This document shows positions 1-6,491 of a stretch of DNA of 25,882 nt, piece after piece. Every line of letters starts with the position of its first letter. Positions within the stretch are counted from its first letter, which is position 1. Below the pieces are notes generated by a model. That model was not told where the DNA came from, made no database searches, and was given only the letters and a program-made list of their open reading frames with translations. The stretch covers positions 1 to 25,882 of IMG/VR virus record IMGVR_UViG_3300042914_000213; one strand, 5' to 3'. The stretch comes from a virus. The position numbers and the translations under genes are program-made.

Positions 1-2
1 TC

Positions 3-140
3 AGTGACCCTGCACCAAGACGCATGAGGATTCGAGCATTAACTTGCTCATCGGAATATAGAAACCGAGGGGAGTCCTCAGTCGTGTTGGTGGCAGTGAA
101 CAATCGGCAGTGGCATATCGCACACGGATATAGGGAATAG
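3..140 (+). other. possible 3' end of an upstream plus-strand gene (uncertain)
   Basis: An open frame enters from the left edge and stops with TAG at 138-140, giving 45 residues rich in arginine (eight Arg). It shares the strand of the operon at 173-862 and ends 32 bases before it, as the tail of an upstream gene would. Against this, the Arg codons are mostly rare types (AGA, AGG, CGA), no domain is recognised, and the minus strand is also open here (a Cys-x2-Cys-x-Cys-containing frame with no good start codon). The stretch also contains half of a long inverted repeat. It may be non-coding leader. Confidence 0.2.
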
Positions 141-152
141 CTGTCACCAACA
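85..152 (+). promoter_or_regulatory. long-range inverted repeat / structured leader upstream of the HTH gene
   Basis: The arms at 85-96 (TGTTGGTGGCAG) and 141-152 (CTGTCACCAACA) pair over 12 positions. The only non-Watson-Crick position is G93 with T144, which is a G-U wobble in plus-strand RNA. The 44-base loop holds a smaller hairpin (ATATC at 115-119 with GATAT at 127-131) and one copy of a direct repeat GGCAGTG (92-98 and 106-112). The outer stem ends 11 bases before the AGGAG at 164-168. It could be a cis-acting RNA structure controlling the operon, a DNA operator, or the end of an upstream transcript. No known riboswitch class is recognised. Confidence 0.45.
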
Positions 153-163
153 ATCTTAACTAC

Positions 164-168
164 AGGAG
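164..168 (+). promoter_or_regulatory. ribosome binding site for the HTH gene
   Basis: AGGAG lies four bases before the ATG at 173 and fixes that start. It sits just downstream of the inverted repeat at 85-152, so folding of the leader could affect ribosome access. Confidence 0.7.
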
Positions 169-172
169 ATTT

Positions 173-367
173 ATGAAACTGCTCGACGAATTACAAAGCC
201 GGTTTGAGATTAAGAATGACCGTCAACTGGCTGCAAAACTAAACGTATCGACTCCAGTGATGAGCCGTATTCGTAACGGTAAATCCAAGGTATCAGCCGA
301 TATTATTATCCGTGTTCATAAAGTATTCGGTCTGCCGATCCTTGAGATTGAGGAACTGTCTCAATGA
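173..367 (+). CDS. small Cro/XRE-like helix-turn-helix protein
   Basis: This 64-residue protein is essentially one lambda-repressor-like HTH domain. Residues about 15-40 (DRQLAAKLNVSTPVMSRIRNGK) read as helix 2, turn and recognition helix, followed by the usual helix 4-5 region ending in ILEIEEL. There is no dimerisation or cleavage domain, so it is Cro-sized, not CI-sized. It opens a three-gene operon: its TGA overlaps the next ATG as ATGA at 364-367. Likely role: transcriptional switch or early-gene regulator, possibly acting on the adjacent inverted repeat (inference). Nothing else here suggests lysogeny, so calling it a lysogeny repressor is not supported. Confidence 0.8.
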   Translation: MKLLDELQSRFEIKNDRQLAAKLNVSTPVMSRIRNGKSKVSADIIIRVHKVFGLPILEIEELSQ

Positions 368-675
368 CTTGGGCAATTACGGAGCTAGACGTTATCCGAT
401 GGGCAGAAGCACGAGGAATCATTGAGAACTCGGATTCCAAGAATCAGCTACTCAAAGCAGTCTCAGAAATGGGAGAATTAGCCGATGCTATTATTAAACG
501 GGATAGACCTGCTATTGTTGATGGCCTTGGTGATGTGCTTGTGTGTCTTATTGTTGTGGGGGCTTTAGAGGACGTAGATCTAACCCGTTGCCTAGAATCG
601 GCCTATAACGAGATTAAAGACCGTAAAGGCTACCTTAATAAGAACGGAGTATTTGTTAAAGATGGATCAAGTTAA
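364..675 (+). CDS. MazG-like nucleotide pyrophosphohydrolase
   Basis: This 103-residue protein is one all-alpha NTP pyrophosphohydrolase domain. The metal-binding signature is visible as E35-x-x-E38 (SEMGELADAI) followed by D53-G-L-G-D57 (DGLGDVLV). That is the phage-type variant in which the canonical ExxD acid is displaced to a D-x-I/L-G-D motif. The family hydrolyses (d)NTPs to monophosphates; in phages it is thought to adjust nucleotide pools or remove modified or alarmone nucleotides. It is translationally coupled to the HTH gene (ATGA) and overlaps the start of the DUF3310 gene by 14 bases, so the three are co-expressed. The substrate cannot be read from sequence. Confidence 0.8.
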   Translation: MTWAITELDVIRWAEARGIIENSDSKNQLLKAVSEMGELADAIIKRDRPAIVDGLGDVLVCLIVVGALEDVDLTRCLESAYNEIKDRKGYLNKNGVFVKDGSS

Positions 676-862
676 TCATCCAGCACACTATACCGATGGT
701 GGTATTGAAACCATTGACTTCATTGAAGCCAAGAACCTAGACTTTCATCTAGGCAATGCCGTTAAATACATCTCTAGGGCAGGGAAGAAAGAAGATAAGC
801 TAAAAGACCTGCTAAAAGCCCAGTGGTACATTAACCGGGCTATTAGTCGGATTACACCTTAA
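662..862 (+). CDS. DUF3310 protein (T7 gp1.7-related nucleotide-metabolism family)
   Basis: The 66 residues begin with the family signature VNHPAHY, then GGIETIDFIEAK and LGNAVKYISRAGKK, and end with the Lys/Trp-rich LKAQWYINRAI. This is DUF3310, the domain also found in T7 gp1.7, a nucleoside-monophosphate kinase; this protein is far shorter than gp1.7, so catalysis by itself is uncertain. I chose ATG 662 over the in-frame TTG at 653. GGAG at 646-649 is only three bases from the TTG but 12 from the ATG, and family members usually start just before VNHP. The stop lies inside the 3' end of the convergent phosphoesterase gene. Pairing with MazG suggests a nucleotide-pool module. Confidence 0.8.
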   Translation: MDQVNHPAHYTDGGIETIDFIEAKNLDFHLGNAVKYISRAGKKEDKLKDLLKAQWYINRAISRITP

Positions 863-1808
863 TCAACTGACCCCTAAACACCACATGGTCATCATCCCAG
901 ACCTGACATAGCTCAGGCGGTAGCAGTTTTCCGTCCACAAAGGTTAGAACCGCAAAGCCTGATCTATGATTCTTAGGATTGTCCTCAGAATACTCAAACT
1001 GGTCACCATGCACATCAGCCAGTGAGCCTGTATCTACCCCATATCTATCGCCTCGGTAATCGCTCCACGGGGTTACTTTCAGGGAATGTAGGTGTCCGGT
1101 AACGATACTAATACCGGCCTTCATTGTGTTATTGTAAACAGCATGGATGCCATTATGATAACGGTGCTTAATCATCGTAGACTCGTTGACCATAATGCTT
1201 GTGGAGAACTTCCATCTAGGGAAATGGTCAGTCAGGTTCATGCCTTCTACGCCTCGCCAAGTATCCCCTACCTGAGCCGCTAAACGGGCGTTAAAGCGCA
1301 TATCGTGGTTACCCCATGTCCAGTGCAGGGCAGCGCCTTTTGCGGCCTTCTCGACCTCCTCTAGACGCTCCTGACAGGCTTCTAGCTCCTGTTTTACAGT
1401 AGGGATAACGCCCCATCCTGATACCGGATGCCGGGAGATACTAGCCCCGTCAAATACATCCCCATTCATAACGACCATCCGAGGCTTTAAATCTTTGATG
1501 ATCTTTACAAATGCACGATGTGCTGTGCTAACAACTCCGGGCCAGTAGTGGCAGTCAGACCCGACAACAATAACCCCATTTCCTAGCTCTACGTTGATCC
1601 TGACATTATTCTCTGGATACGTTACCTTGAAATCAGGGCTATTTTTAGCTACTCCAGCAAGGACAATCCCATACTTTTTTTCGATATTCCTGCGCCTAGC
1701 GTGTGTGTTTCTTTCATGAATACCTAATATTTTTGAAACTTTTGTTACTGATCCGTGTTTATTCCACAGACCTATAAATTCTTGGTCTGTGCAAGCTGAT
1801 TTGGTCAT
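852..1808 (-). CDS. metallophosphoesterase with N-terminal HTH-like domain
   Basis: In this 318-residue protein, residues about 70-310 form a calcineurin-like phosphoesterase. Metal ligands are seen in order: D85-x-H87 (SDCH), G116-D117 (NGDVFDG), G166-N-H-D169, a His in HRYHNGIH, and GHLH near 240. The dimetal core for phosphomonoester or phosphodiester hydrolysis is therefore complete. Residues 1-50 look like a separate HTH (EFIGLWNKHGSVTKVSKILG, then a basic helix), suggesting DNA binding and a nuclease or DNA-end-processing role (inference). The codons for residues 1-45 are much more AT-rich than the catalytic part, as if recently joined. It is the last gene of the minus-strand module, overlapping the plus-strand operon end by 11 bases. 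Confidence 0.85.
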   Translation of the reverse strand: MTKSACTDQEFIGLWNKHGSVTKVSKILGIHERNTHARRRNIEKKYGIVLAGVAKNSPDFKVTYPENNVRINVELGNGVIVVGSDCHYWPGVVSTAHRAFVKIIKDLKPRMVVMNGDVFDGASISRHPVSGWGVIPTVKQELEACQERLEEVEKAAKGAALHWTWGNHDMRFNARLAAQVGDTWRGVEGMNLTDHFPRWKFSTSIMVNESTMIKHRYHNGIHAVYNNTMKAGISIVTGHLHSLKVTPWSDYRGDRYGVDTGSLADVHGDQFEYSEDNPKNHRSGFAVLTFVDGKLLPPELCQVWDDDHVVFRGQLIKV

Positions 1809-1816
1809 GATCCCCT

Positions 1817-2011
1817 CTAGTTAGAAAATCGATGAAATTCTCCGCACCAATCATCCCTACCAACGACAGGAAAGGTGCTTTCATAGTTATCATCACCAAC
1901 GCTAACTAATGTCGGAGGATAACGTCTGCAATAGCCTAATTCTTCTTTTGGCTCACCCTCGAAGAATGAGCAAGATTGACACGCTGGCATCCAATCTTCT
2001 TTTTTAGGCAT
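1817..2011 (-). CDS. small Cys-rich hypothetical protein
   Basis: This 64-residue protein has cysteines arranged as C10-x2-C13, a third in GYCRRYPP and a fourth in the terminal DDWCGEF. The spacing is compatible with one zinc-binding site. It is acidic overall with Trp and Tyr near the ends. Its ATG overlaps the stop of the exported-protein gene upstream (TAATG), so it is coupled to the lysis cassette. No family function is known to me. Possible roles are a small metal-binding regulator or host-takeover protein, but neither is demonstrated. Confidence 0.65.
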   Translation of the reverse strand: MPKKEDWMPACQSCSFFEGEPKEELGYCRRYPPTLVSVGDDNYESTFPVVGRDDWCGEFHRFSN

Positions 2012-2310
2012 TATGATTTATTACCGCTAAATTCAGGCTCAACATCCAATAACTTAAAAGACGCTGCTGGCCATGTACGGTTCTCACCGTTCTCAAATAC
2101 TGCCAGAATCGCATTACCTCTGCGTGTCCAGCAAAACCGGATATAAGCCTCTTTACCAAAGGCATAACCATCATTTAGGCCAATCGGAGCGCAATACTGA
2201 TCCCTAGTGGTAATTACCGTCCAGCCACCAGCATTATTCTCAAAACCCGCTGCTTCTTGTGCAAAACTATAACAACTAATTAGCGATAAGACAACAGCGA
2301 GTTTCTTCAT
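2011..2310 (-). CDS. small exported protein, possible lipoprotein, in the lysis cassette
   Basis: The 99 residues begin with a signal peptide: n-region MKK, hydrophobic LAVVLSLI. Two cleavage readings are possible. L10-I-S-C13 fits a lipobox with Cys13 as the lipidated residue, and S15-F-A17 fits signal peptidase I. The mature part contains two further cysteines (DQYCAP and RFCW) that could form a disulfide, and aromatic beta-rich sequence. It follows the endolysin by one base, and the endolysin's last codons (GGA GGC) supply its GGAGG ribosome site. Its position suggests a periplasmic or outer-membrane job, possibly an o-spanin-like role, although it lacks the Pro-rich character of most o-spanins. 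Confidence 0.7.
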   Translation of the reverse strand: MKKLAVVLSLISCYSFAQEAAGFENNAGGWTVITTRDQYCAPIGLNDGYAFGKEAYIRFCWTRRGNAILAVFENGENRTWPAASFKLLDVEPEFSGNKS

Positions 2311-2311
2311 G

Positions 2312-2788
2312 TTAGCCTCCTAAATAAAGGGCTTTTTCATCGTTTCGCCTCTTTACAAGGCCTGGTAATACCTTACCCCCACCTCTTGTGTACTTTGAGA
2401 ACTCAGCAGCAGCACCTTGGTAATCGCCTCGGTTATGCTTCTGTCTTAGAGTGCTTCTCTGCAAAGCCCCTAGACCTACATTAAAGGAAAAGCTGACCAG
2501 CGCGTCCAACTGCCCTTGATTAGTAATAACAGGACAAAAACGGGATACGCCTCGTACAAACCGAGCAAGATCGGCCTTAAGAATCTCATCGATTTCCTCT
2601 TTGGAAAAGATACGGAAATGCTCAATCTTTAGTGGATATTTCATCCGGTCAGCCATGTTCAACTTACCCTGTTCAGGATACAGAACATGACCGACACCAA
2701 TAGTCCACAAGGCAGCAGGACAGCGGTAAGGCTTATTCCTTACCCCTTCATGATGCTTAATCATTTTTAATGCTTTATCGCTAATCAT
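2312..2788 (-). CDS. endolysin, GH24 (T4-lysozyme-type) muramidase
   Basis: This 158-residue protein has the usual size for single-domain GH24. The catalytic triad pattern E-8-D/C-5-T is present as E14, C23 and T29 (HHEGVRNKPY, then C, then TIGVGH), the Cys variant known in many phage lysozymes. Downstream family motifs are QLDALVSFSFNVG and GLVKRRNDEKALYL. It cleaves the beta-1,4 bond between MurNAc and GlcNAc in peptidoglycan. There is no N-terminal signal anchor, so it is cytoplasmic and needs the holin. Its ATG overlaps the holin stop as ATGA at 2785-2788. Confidence 0.92.
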   Translation of the reverse strand: MISDKALKMIKHHEGVRNKPYRCPAALWTIGVGHVLYPEQGKLNMADRMKYPLKIEHFRIFSKEEIDEILKADLARFVRGVSRFCPVITNQGQLDALVSFSFNVGLGALQRSTLRQKHNRGDYQGAAAEFSKYTRGGGKVLPGLVKRRNDEKALYLGG

Positions 2789-3300
2789 TTGCCAAAAGCC
2801 CGACCGCCAAAGTGGAACGCTATGATTGAGGCAAATAGTGCCTGAGTCTCATCATCCCAGAGCTGTTTAGACATTTCATCAAAGGAAACACCGGCCTCAA
2901 AGCCCTTGTAAGCCAGAGTAGCGTCAATAGCGCACAAAAGGCCAAAGAAGCCATAAGTAATCACAGGACGTACAGAAGCCCTGAGATTCTTCATCCACTG
3001 GCTAGTGCCTTCATTTAGGCTCATATCGTGGGCATAGATAGCTTGCATCTCAGCCTGTTGAGCGCCAATCAAAGCCATACGCTCGTCAGCAGCAGACTGA
3101 ACCTTTATCTCATCTAGCCTTATTTCCTCAACCTTTTGCTGTGCGGCATAACCTTCCTTAGCTAAGGCTAGTTCACGCTCAATCTGGAATCTAGCCATCT
3201 CAAGCTCGTGTTTCTTGTCAGACTTATCCTGAAAGAAATCCAACAACTTGGGCAAGCCACCCATCAAAAACGACATAAAAGTTGAAAAGACTGTAAGCAT
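2785..3300 (-). CDS. holin, 3TM gene-transfer-agent type
   Basis: The 171 residues resemble the GTA-type 3TM holins. There is an amphipathic hydrophobic N-terminus (residues 1-23), a charged helical or coiled-coil stretch of about 27-100, a membrane segment around 111-132 (VITYGFFGLLCAIDATLAY) and a final hydrophobic helix around 153-168 (ALFASIIAFHFGGRAF). The sequence ahead of the first strong TM (LRASVRPV) and the C-terminal FHFGGRAFGK are characteristic. It would form lesions in the inner membrane that let the adjacent endolysin reach the wall. It is coupled to both neighbours: TAATG with the upstream gene and ATGA with the endolysin. Confidence 0.8.
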   Translation of the reverse strand: MLTVFSTFMSFLMGGLPKLLDFFQDKSDKKHELEMARFQIERELALAKEGYAAQQKVEEIRLDEIKVQSAADERMALIGAQQAEMQAIYAHDMSLNEGTSQWMKNLRASVRPVITYGFFGLLCAIDATLAYKGFEAGVSFDEMSKQLWDDETQALFASIIAFHFGGRAFGK

Positions 3301-3854
3301 TAACTACCCCCTAACGTAAACATCCAAACAATACCGACTATTATCGCAATAGAAACTATTCCACCAATTACCATAGCAATTACATCTTGAATAAGTTGGG
3401 CTTTCTTGGCCTTTTCTCGTCTAGCAGCCATTTCCAAAGCCTTGAGATGCAACTTATGATCTATTTCCCTCTGTCTACGGTCAGCTCTTATCTTCTCTAG
3501 CCGCCCCATAAACTCGTCGTACAAGCCGGGTTCCTGAAACTGGTAGATAAACATCTCTTTCAGGTCTTTGTAGAACTGTCTTAGTTGCCTCTCAGCAACC
3601 ATCATTTCAATGACGATCTCGTAGTCGCTACGGCTGTCTTCTTGAGAAGGGTTTTCTTGGAGTTCCTTGGCCTTGGCTATGCCTTCCTCAGCCTTGCCAG
3701 CAGACGAAAAAAAACTGGTAAGCGCCCCTAGTGACTCATGAGCAGACTTACCAGCCTCAGCACATTCCCTGATTTCGTCAAAAGCCTCTTTAGCTACGTC
3801 AAAAGCTGCCTTAGCCCCTTTAATTACCATTAGGGCTGTAGCCACCTCAATCAT
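3300..3854 (-). CDS. coiled-coil protein with C-terminal membrane anchor, function unknown
   Basis: This 184-residue protein has an Ala-rich N-terminal helix (1-40), then a long charged helical region (about 75-150, many Glu, Arg and Lys) and a single C-terminal membrane helix around residues 155-180 (VIAMVIGGIVSIAIIVGIVW). The bulk would face the cytoplasm as a tail-anchored protein, which is opposite to an Rz-type i-spanin. It overlaps its neighbours as ATGA and TAATG, between a 61-residue membrane protein and the holin, so a lysis-related or membrane-remodelling role is plausible. No family is recognised. Confidence 0.7.
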   Translation of the reverse strand: MIEVATALMVIKGAKAAFDVAKEAFDEIRECAEAGKSAHESLGALTSFFSSAGKAEEGIAKAKELQENPSQEDSRSDYEIVIEMMVAERQLRQFYKDLKEMFIYQFQEPGLYDEFMGRLEKIRADRRQREIDHKLHLKALEMAARREKAKKAQLIQDVIAMVIGGIVSIAIIVGIVWMFTLGGS

Positions 3855-4036
3855 TTTGGCAACGTCCCATTACCGGCCATCCAGAACATAATACCCAATG
3901 CTCCAGCACCTACAATCCAAAATACTTTCTTAACCACGGAACGACCAACTTCTTCATAAATCTTCTTAAAAGCCACCTCTGCTGCACGTTCTGCAATGGC
4001 TTCTATTTGCTCATCAGTAAGAGGCAGCTTTTCCAT
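3851..4036 (-). CDS. small single-span membrane protein of the lysis region
   Basis: The 61 residues comprise an acidic helix (TDEQIEAIAERAAEVAFKK) and one membrane segment at about 39-56 (VFWIVGAGALGIMFWMAG). The topology is probably N-in. Small proteins of this design are common next to phage holin and lysozyme genes. It might be an additional holin, antiholin or pinholin-like protein, but this cannot be decided from sequence. It starts three bases after the fibre gene and couples to the next gene by ATGA. Confidence 0.65.
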   Translation of the reverse strand: MEKLPLTDEQIEAIAERAAEVAFKKIYEEVGRSVVKKVFWIVGAGALGIMFWMAGNGTLPK

Positions 4037-4038
4037 GA

Positions 4039-4758
4039 TTAGCTCTTCATAATGTATGCAAGCGCATAGTAAGGAGGCAGGTTAGCGTTAGTGCCAGAAG
4101 AACCAGTAGTGCTGTTAGACACAGTAACGCCTGTAGTATTGCTTGCCAATCCATTTCCAAATCCACCAATAGTGCCAGCAGCGTATCTGCCGCCTCCAGA
4201 CTGTGCAACAATAAAATCAAAGTTATTGTTTGCAACGTGAGTATGCCCAGGATCAGTAACGGTAGCTGTGTGCGTATGACTAACAACAATCGCATTTTTA
4301 GAGCCGCCAGTCGGAGTGGGAGATCCTGTAACTGTAGTCTTTGCAACTCCAGCATCATCAGAATGAGCGCCAATAATAAATTGATTGCGTAAGTCTGGAG
4401 TTCCGTTAGAGCCATTACACAGCAACCAGCCACTAGGAATCGTGGCAACAGTGCCTGACCACATTACGATAACACCAGTCGGAATAATGTCTCGCACAAA
4501 GGCAGTAGTAGCGAAGTTAGTGCTATCGTCAGATACAGATGGAGTCGATCCAGTAGCAGTACCAGTAACCGTCAGATTTCCGCCAACGGAAAAGTTATCG
4601 CCATCAGTACCTGATTGCTGGTCTTTAAGCTGCGCCATCAACTCACGGATAGCGTTATTAATGCCCGATGGAGCGCAGCCCTCTGCAATGTTAATACCGG
4701 CAATATCGGTATTATTTGCTGGTGTAGAGCTAAATTCGCTGATCTTGTTCTTTGCCAT
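4039..4758 (-). CDS. tail fibre protein with phage tail-collar domain
   Basis: The protein has 239 residues. The N-terminal 50 residues resemble the virion-anchoring part of short phage fibres (GCAPSGINNAIRELMAQLK). A beta-repeat stretch follows (NFSVGGNLTVTGTATG), then a typical collar domain at about 93-131 (PTGVIVMWSG, IPSGWLLCNG, TPDLRNQFIIGA). The C-terminus is rich in Gly, Ser, Thr and His (SHTHTATVTDPGHTH) and ends in NLPPYYALAYIMK, as in many microcollagen-like fibre tips, where His residues may bind metal. Likely a trimeric receptor-binding or short tail fibre. It sits between the ejection-protein genes and the lysis cassette, apart from the other fibres at 12-15 kb. Confidence 0.85.
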   Translation of the reverse strand: MAKNKISEFSSTPANNTDIAGINIAEGCAPSGINNAIRELMAQLKDQQSGTDGDNFSVGGNLTVTGTATGSTPSVSDDSTNFATTAFVRDIIPTGVIVMWSGTVATIPSGWLLCNGSNGTPDLRNQFIIGAHSDDAGVAKTTVTGSPTPTGGSKNAIVVSHTHTATVTDPGHTHVANNNFDFIVAQSGGGRYAAGTIGGFGNGLASNTTGVTVSNSTTGSSGTNANLPPYYALAYIMKS

Positions 4759-4767
4759 GATTAATCC

Positions 4768-6483
4768 TTACTGACCCAATAATCCGTAGGTTGGATTTAA
4801 ACTTTGCTGCAATTGCTGTTGTTCTGCTGCCATCAAAGCCCTACCAAAACCAGTCCTAAGAGATTCTGGCACAACACCACCAACCCTAGCACCAGCGCCA
4901 TAAATGTTTCCAATAACACCCTCTGGTTTTGCGCCAAGATATTTTTGAGCCATTACATTGCGAACAGGGCCAGACGTACCTAAATAAGCAGGTATAGCAA
5001 TAGGAGTCTGAAATAGTAATGAAAGTGGATCTCCATACGCAGCACGTTCAGCAGTACCGCTAGACGGGAATGCCCTTGGGAATGCTCCACTTAGCATTGC
5101 AGCAGTTTCAATCGGCTCTTTAGTCGTTCCATAAGTAGGACGCTTAGATAGTTCTTTAGACAGCTTTGCAGCACTTACGTTGCCCGTATCTGCATTAAAT
5201 GCCTTATCAATCAAGAACCAGTTAGACATGTCTTGACGACCCTGACGGAACTCCTTAAGAACCTGATTACCATTAGTTCTCATTAAATTTGCAGGGCTAC
5301 TTAAATAACGCTCAATAGAATCCTCAAGAGAATTTCTTAATGTTGTTAAAGCATTAATAGCAGTGCCAGCACCAGCTTTTTTAGCTTGGAATAAATTGTC
5401 ACCAATAGACTTCATTGACTGGAATGCTTGATTGCCAGTCATTCCTTGACTTGCAAACCCCTCAAAATCTTTAAGTATTTTTAAGGCACGTCTATCTTCA
5501 GCCGAAAGCAAAGAAGGTTTTAGGCCTTCAATTCTGCTAATTTCAGACTTAATACTAGTTTGAAATGCGTTATCACCAATAACAGCAGGAATGCGCTCAA
5601 GCGTCTTATATTTATCAAGAGCCTGTTTATAAGCAGATCTCATGCTTTCATTAGTAAGCGGAGCAGCAGCAGGGATATTGATTAATGATTTTGCAATCTC
5701 ATTAGTTTTTGCTTGGTTACCTTCTTCAAATCGAGTAAATGCCTCTCTTGCTATAGGAAAACGAGACTTAATACCTTCTTTGAGAGGCCCCCCATAACCA
5801 CTAATCTGTGTCGGATCAAGTTGGAAACCCTCAGCCAATGCTCTGCGACCAACTTCTTGCTGTTGCTCTGTAAGAGCAGGTGGTAATTGTGGAGCCAGAC
5901 CTACCTGACGCAAACCAAATTGCATACCACCACCAGCAGCCCCACCAACTCCAGCCTTTTCAATCATTTCTTGGGTTGAGCCACTAGGGGTTGTCATTGA
6001 ATACAAAGCACCACCAGCAGCGGCTTGAGGAATAGTAGTCGGCAACAAAGCACCGCCTAATCCAGCAGCAGCACCCCCAACTACAGGGGCCTTACCAGCA
6101 GCTTTTAGAGCCGTACCTCCAAGCAATGAAGTCAGCACATCAACACCAGTAGAGCCAATAATTTCAGCGCCACCAGTAGGTTCTGTAGCCCTATAAGTAG
6201 GTGACATAACAGAGCGAGATTCTTGCACACCAGCTTCATATTGGCGCAATGATTCAGGACTAGTAACGCCTAAAATATCACCAAGACGCAAGCCAGCACC
6301 GTACAGACCTTCACCTATCTGCGAAATACGCTTACCAGCACCAGAAATAACCCCACCTTGCTTTGGCTGTCTTGACTCTTGTATTTTAGTTATCTCAGCA
6401 GCAAGAAGACGAGCAGACGTAACATCACCTGCTTTGTCAGCCTCAAGCAGTGCTTGTTCCAAGTCTTGAATAGTTATAGCCAT
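4768..6483 (-). CDS. Ala/Gly-rich internal virion (DNA-ejection-type) protein
   Basis: This 571-residue protein starts with a helical segment (IQDLEQALLEADKAGDVTSARLLA cut here: a repeat-like helical pair). A Gly/Ala-rich hydrophobic section at about 110-190 (GGAAAGLGGALLP and similar) could associate with membrane, and it is followed by a long helical, Lys/Glu/Gln-containing region and a Gln-rich end. It is the last of four consecutive genes of this style downstream of the nozzle, the position occupied by T7 gp14-16 or P22 gp7/gp20/gp16. A role in DNA ejection is inferred from composition and position only. No lytic transglycosylase motif is seen. Confidence 0.6.
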   Translation of the reverse strand: MAITIQDLEQALLEADKAGDVTSARLLAAEITKIQESRQPKQGGVISGAGKRISQIGEGLYGAGLRLGDILGVTSPESLRQYEAGVQESRSVMSPTYRATEPTGGAEIIGSTGVDVLTSLLGGTALKAAGKAPVVGGAAAGLGGALLPTTIPQAAAGGALYSMTTPSGSTQEMIEKAGVGGAAGGGMQFGLRQVGLAPQLPPALTEQQQEVGRRALAEGFQLDPTQISGYGGPLKEGIKSRFPIAREAFTRFEEGNQAKTNEIAKSLINIPAAAPLTNESMRSAYKQALDKYKTLERIPAVIGDNAFQTSIKSEISRIEGLKPSLLSAEDRRALKILKDFEGFASQGMTGNQAFQSMKSIGDNLFQAKKAGAGTAINALTTLRNSLEDSIERYLSSPANLMRTNGNQVLKEFRQGRQDMSNWFLIDKAFNADTGNVSAAKLSKELSKRPTYGTTKEPIETAAMLSGAFPRAFPSSGTAERAAYGDPLSLLFQTPIAIPAYLGTSGPVRNVMAQKYLGAKPEGVIGNIYGAGARVGGVVPESLRTGFGRALMAAEQQQLQQSLNPTYGLLGQ

Positions 6484-6491
6484 AATCTTCC

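Noticed and set aside
1-172. Minus-strand frame with a C-x2-C-x-C cluster running off the left edge
   Set aside because: It has no ATG or GTG start near its beginning and lies opposite an equally open plus-strand frame. It cannot be supported without sequence to the left.
173-367. Reading the HTH protein as proof of a temperate phage
   Set aside because: There is no integrase, excisionase, CI-type repressor or attachment site in the window. Small HTH proteins are also common in virulent phages.
653-661. TTG start at 653 for the DUF3310 gene
   Set aside because: GGAG is only three bases away and the family normally starts just before VNHP. ATG 662 fits better.
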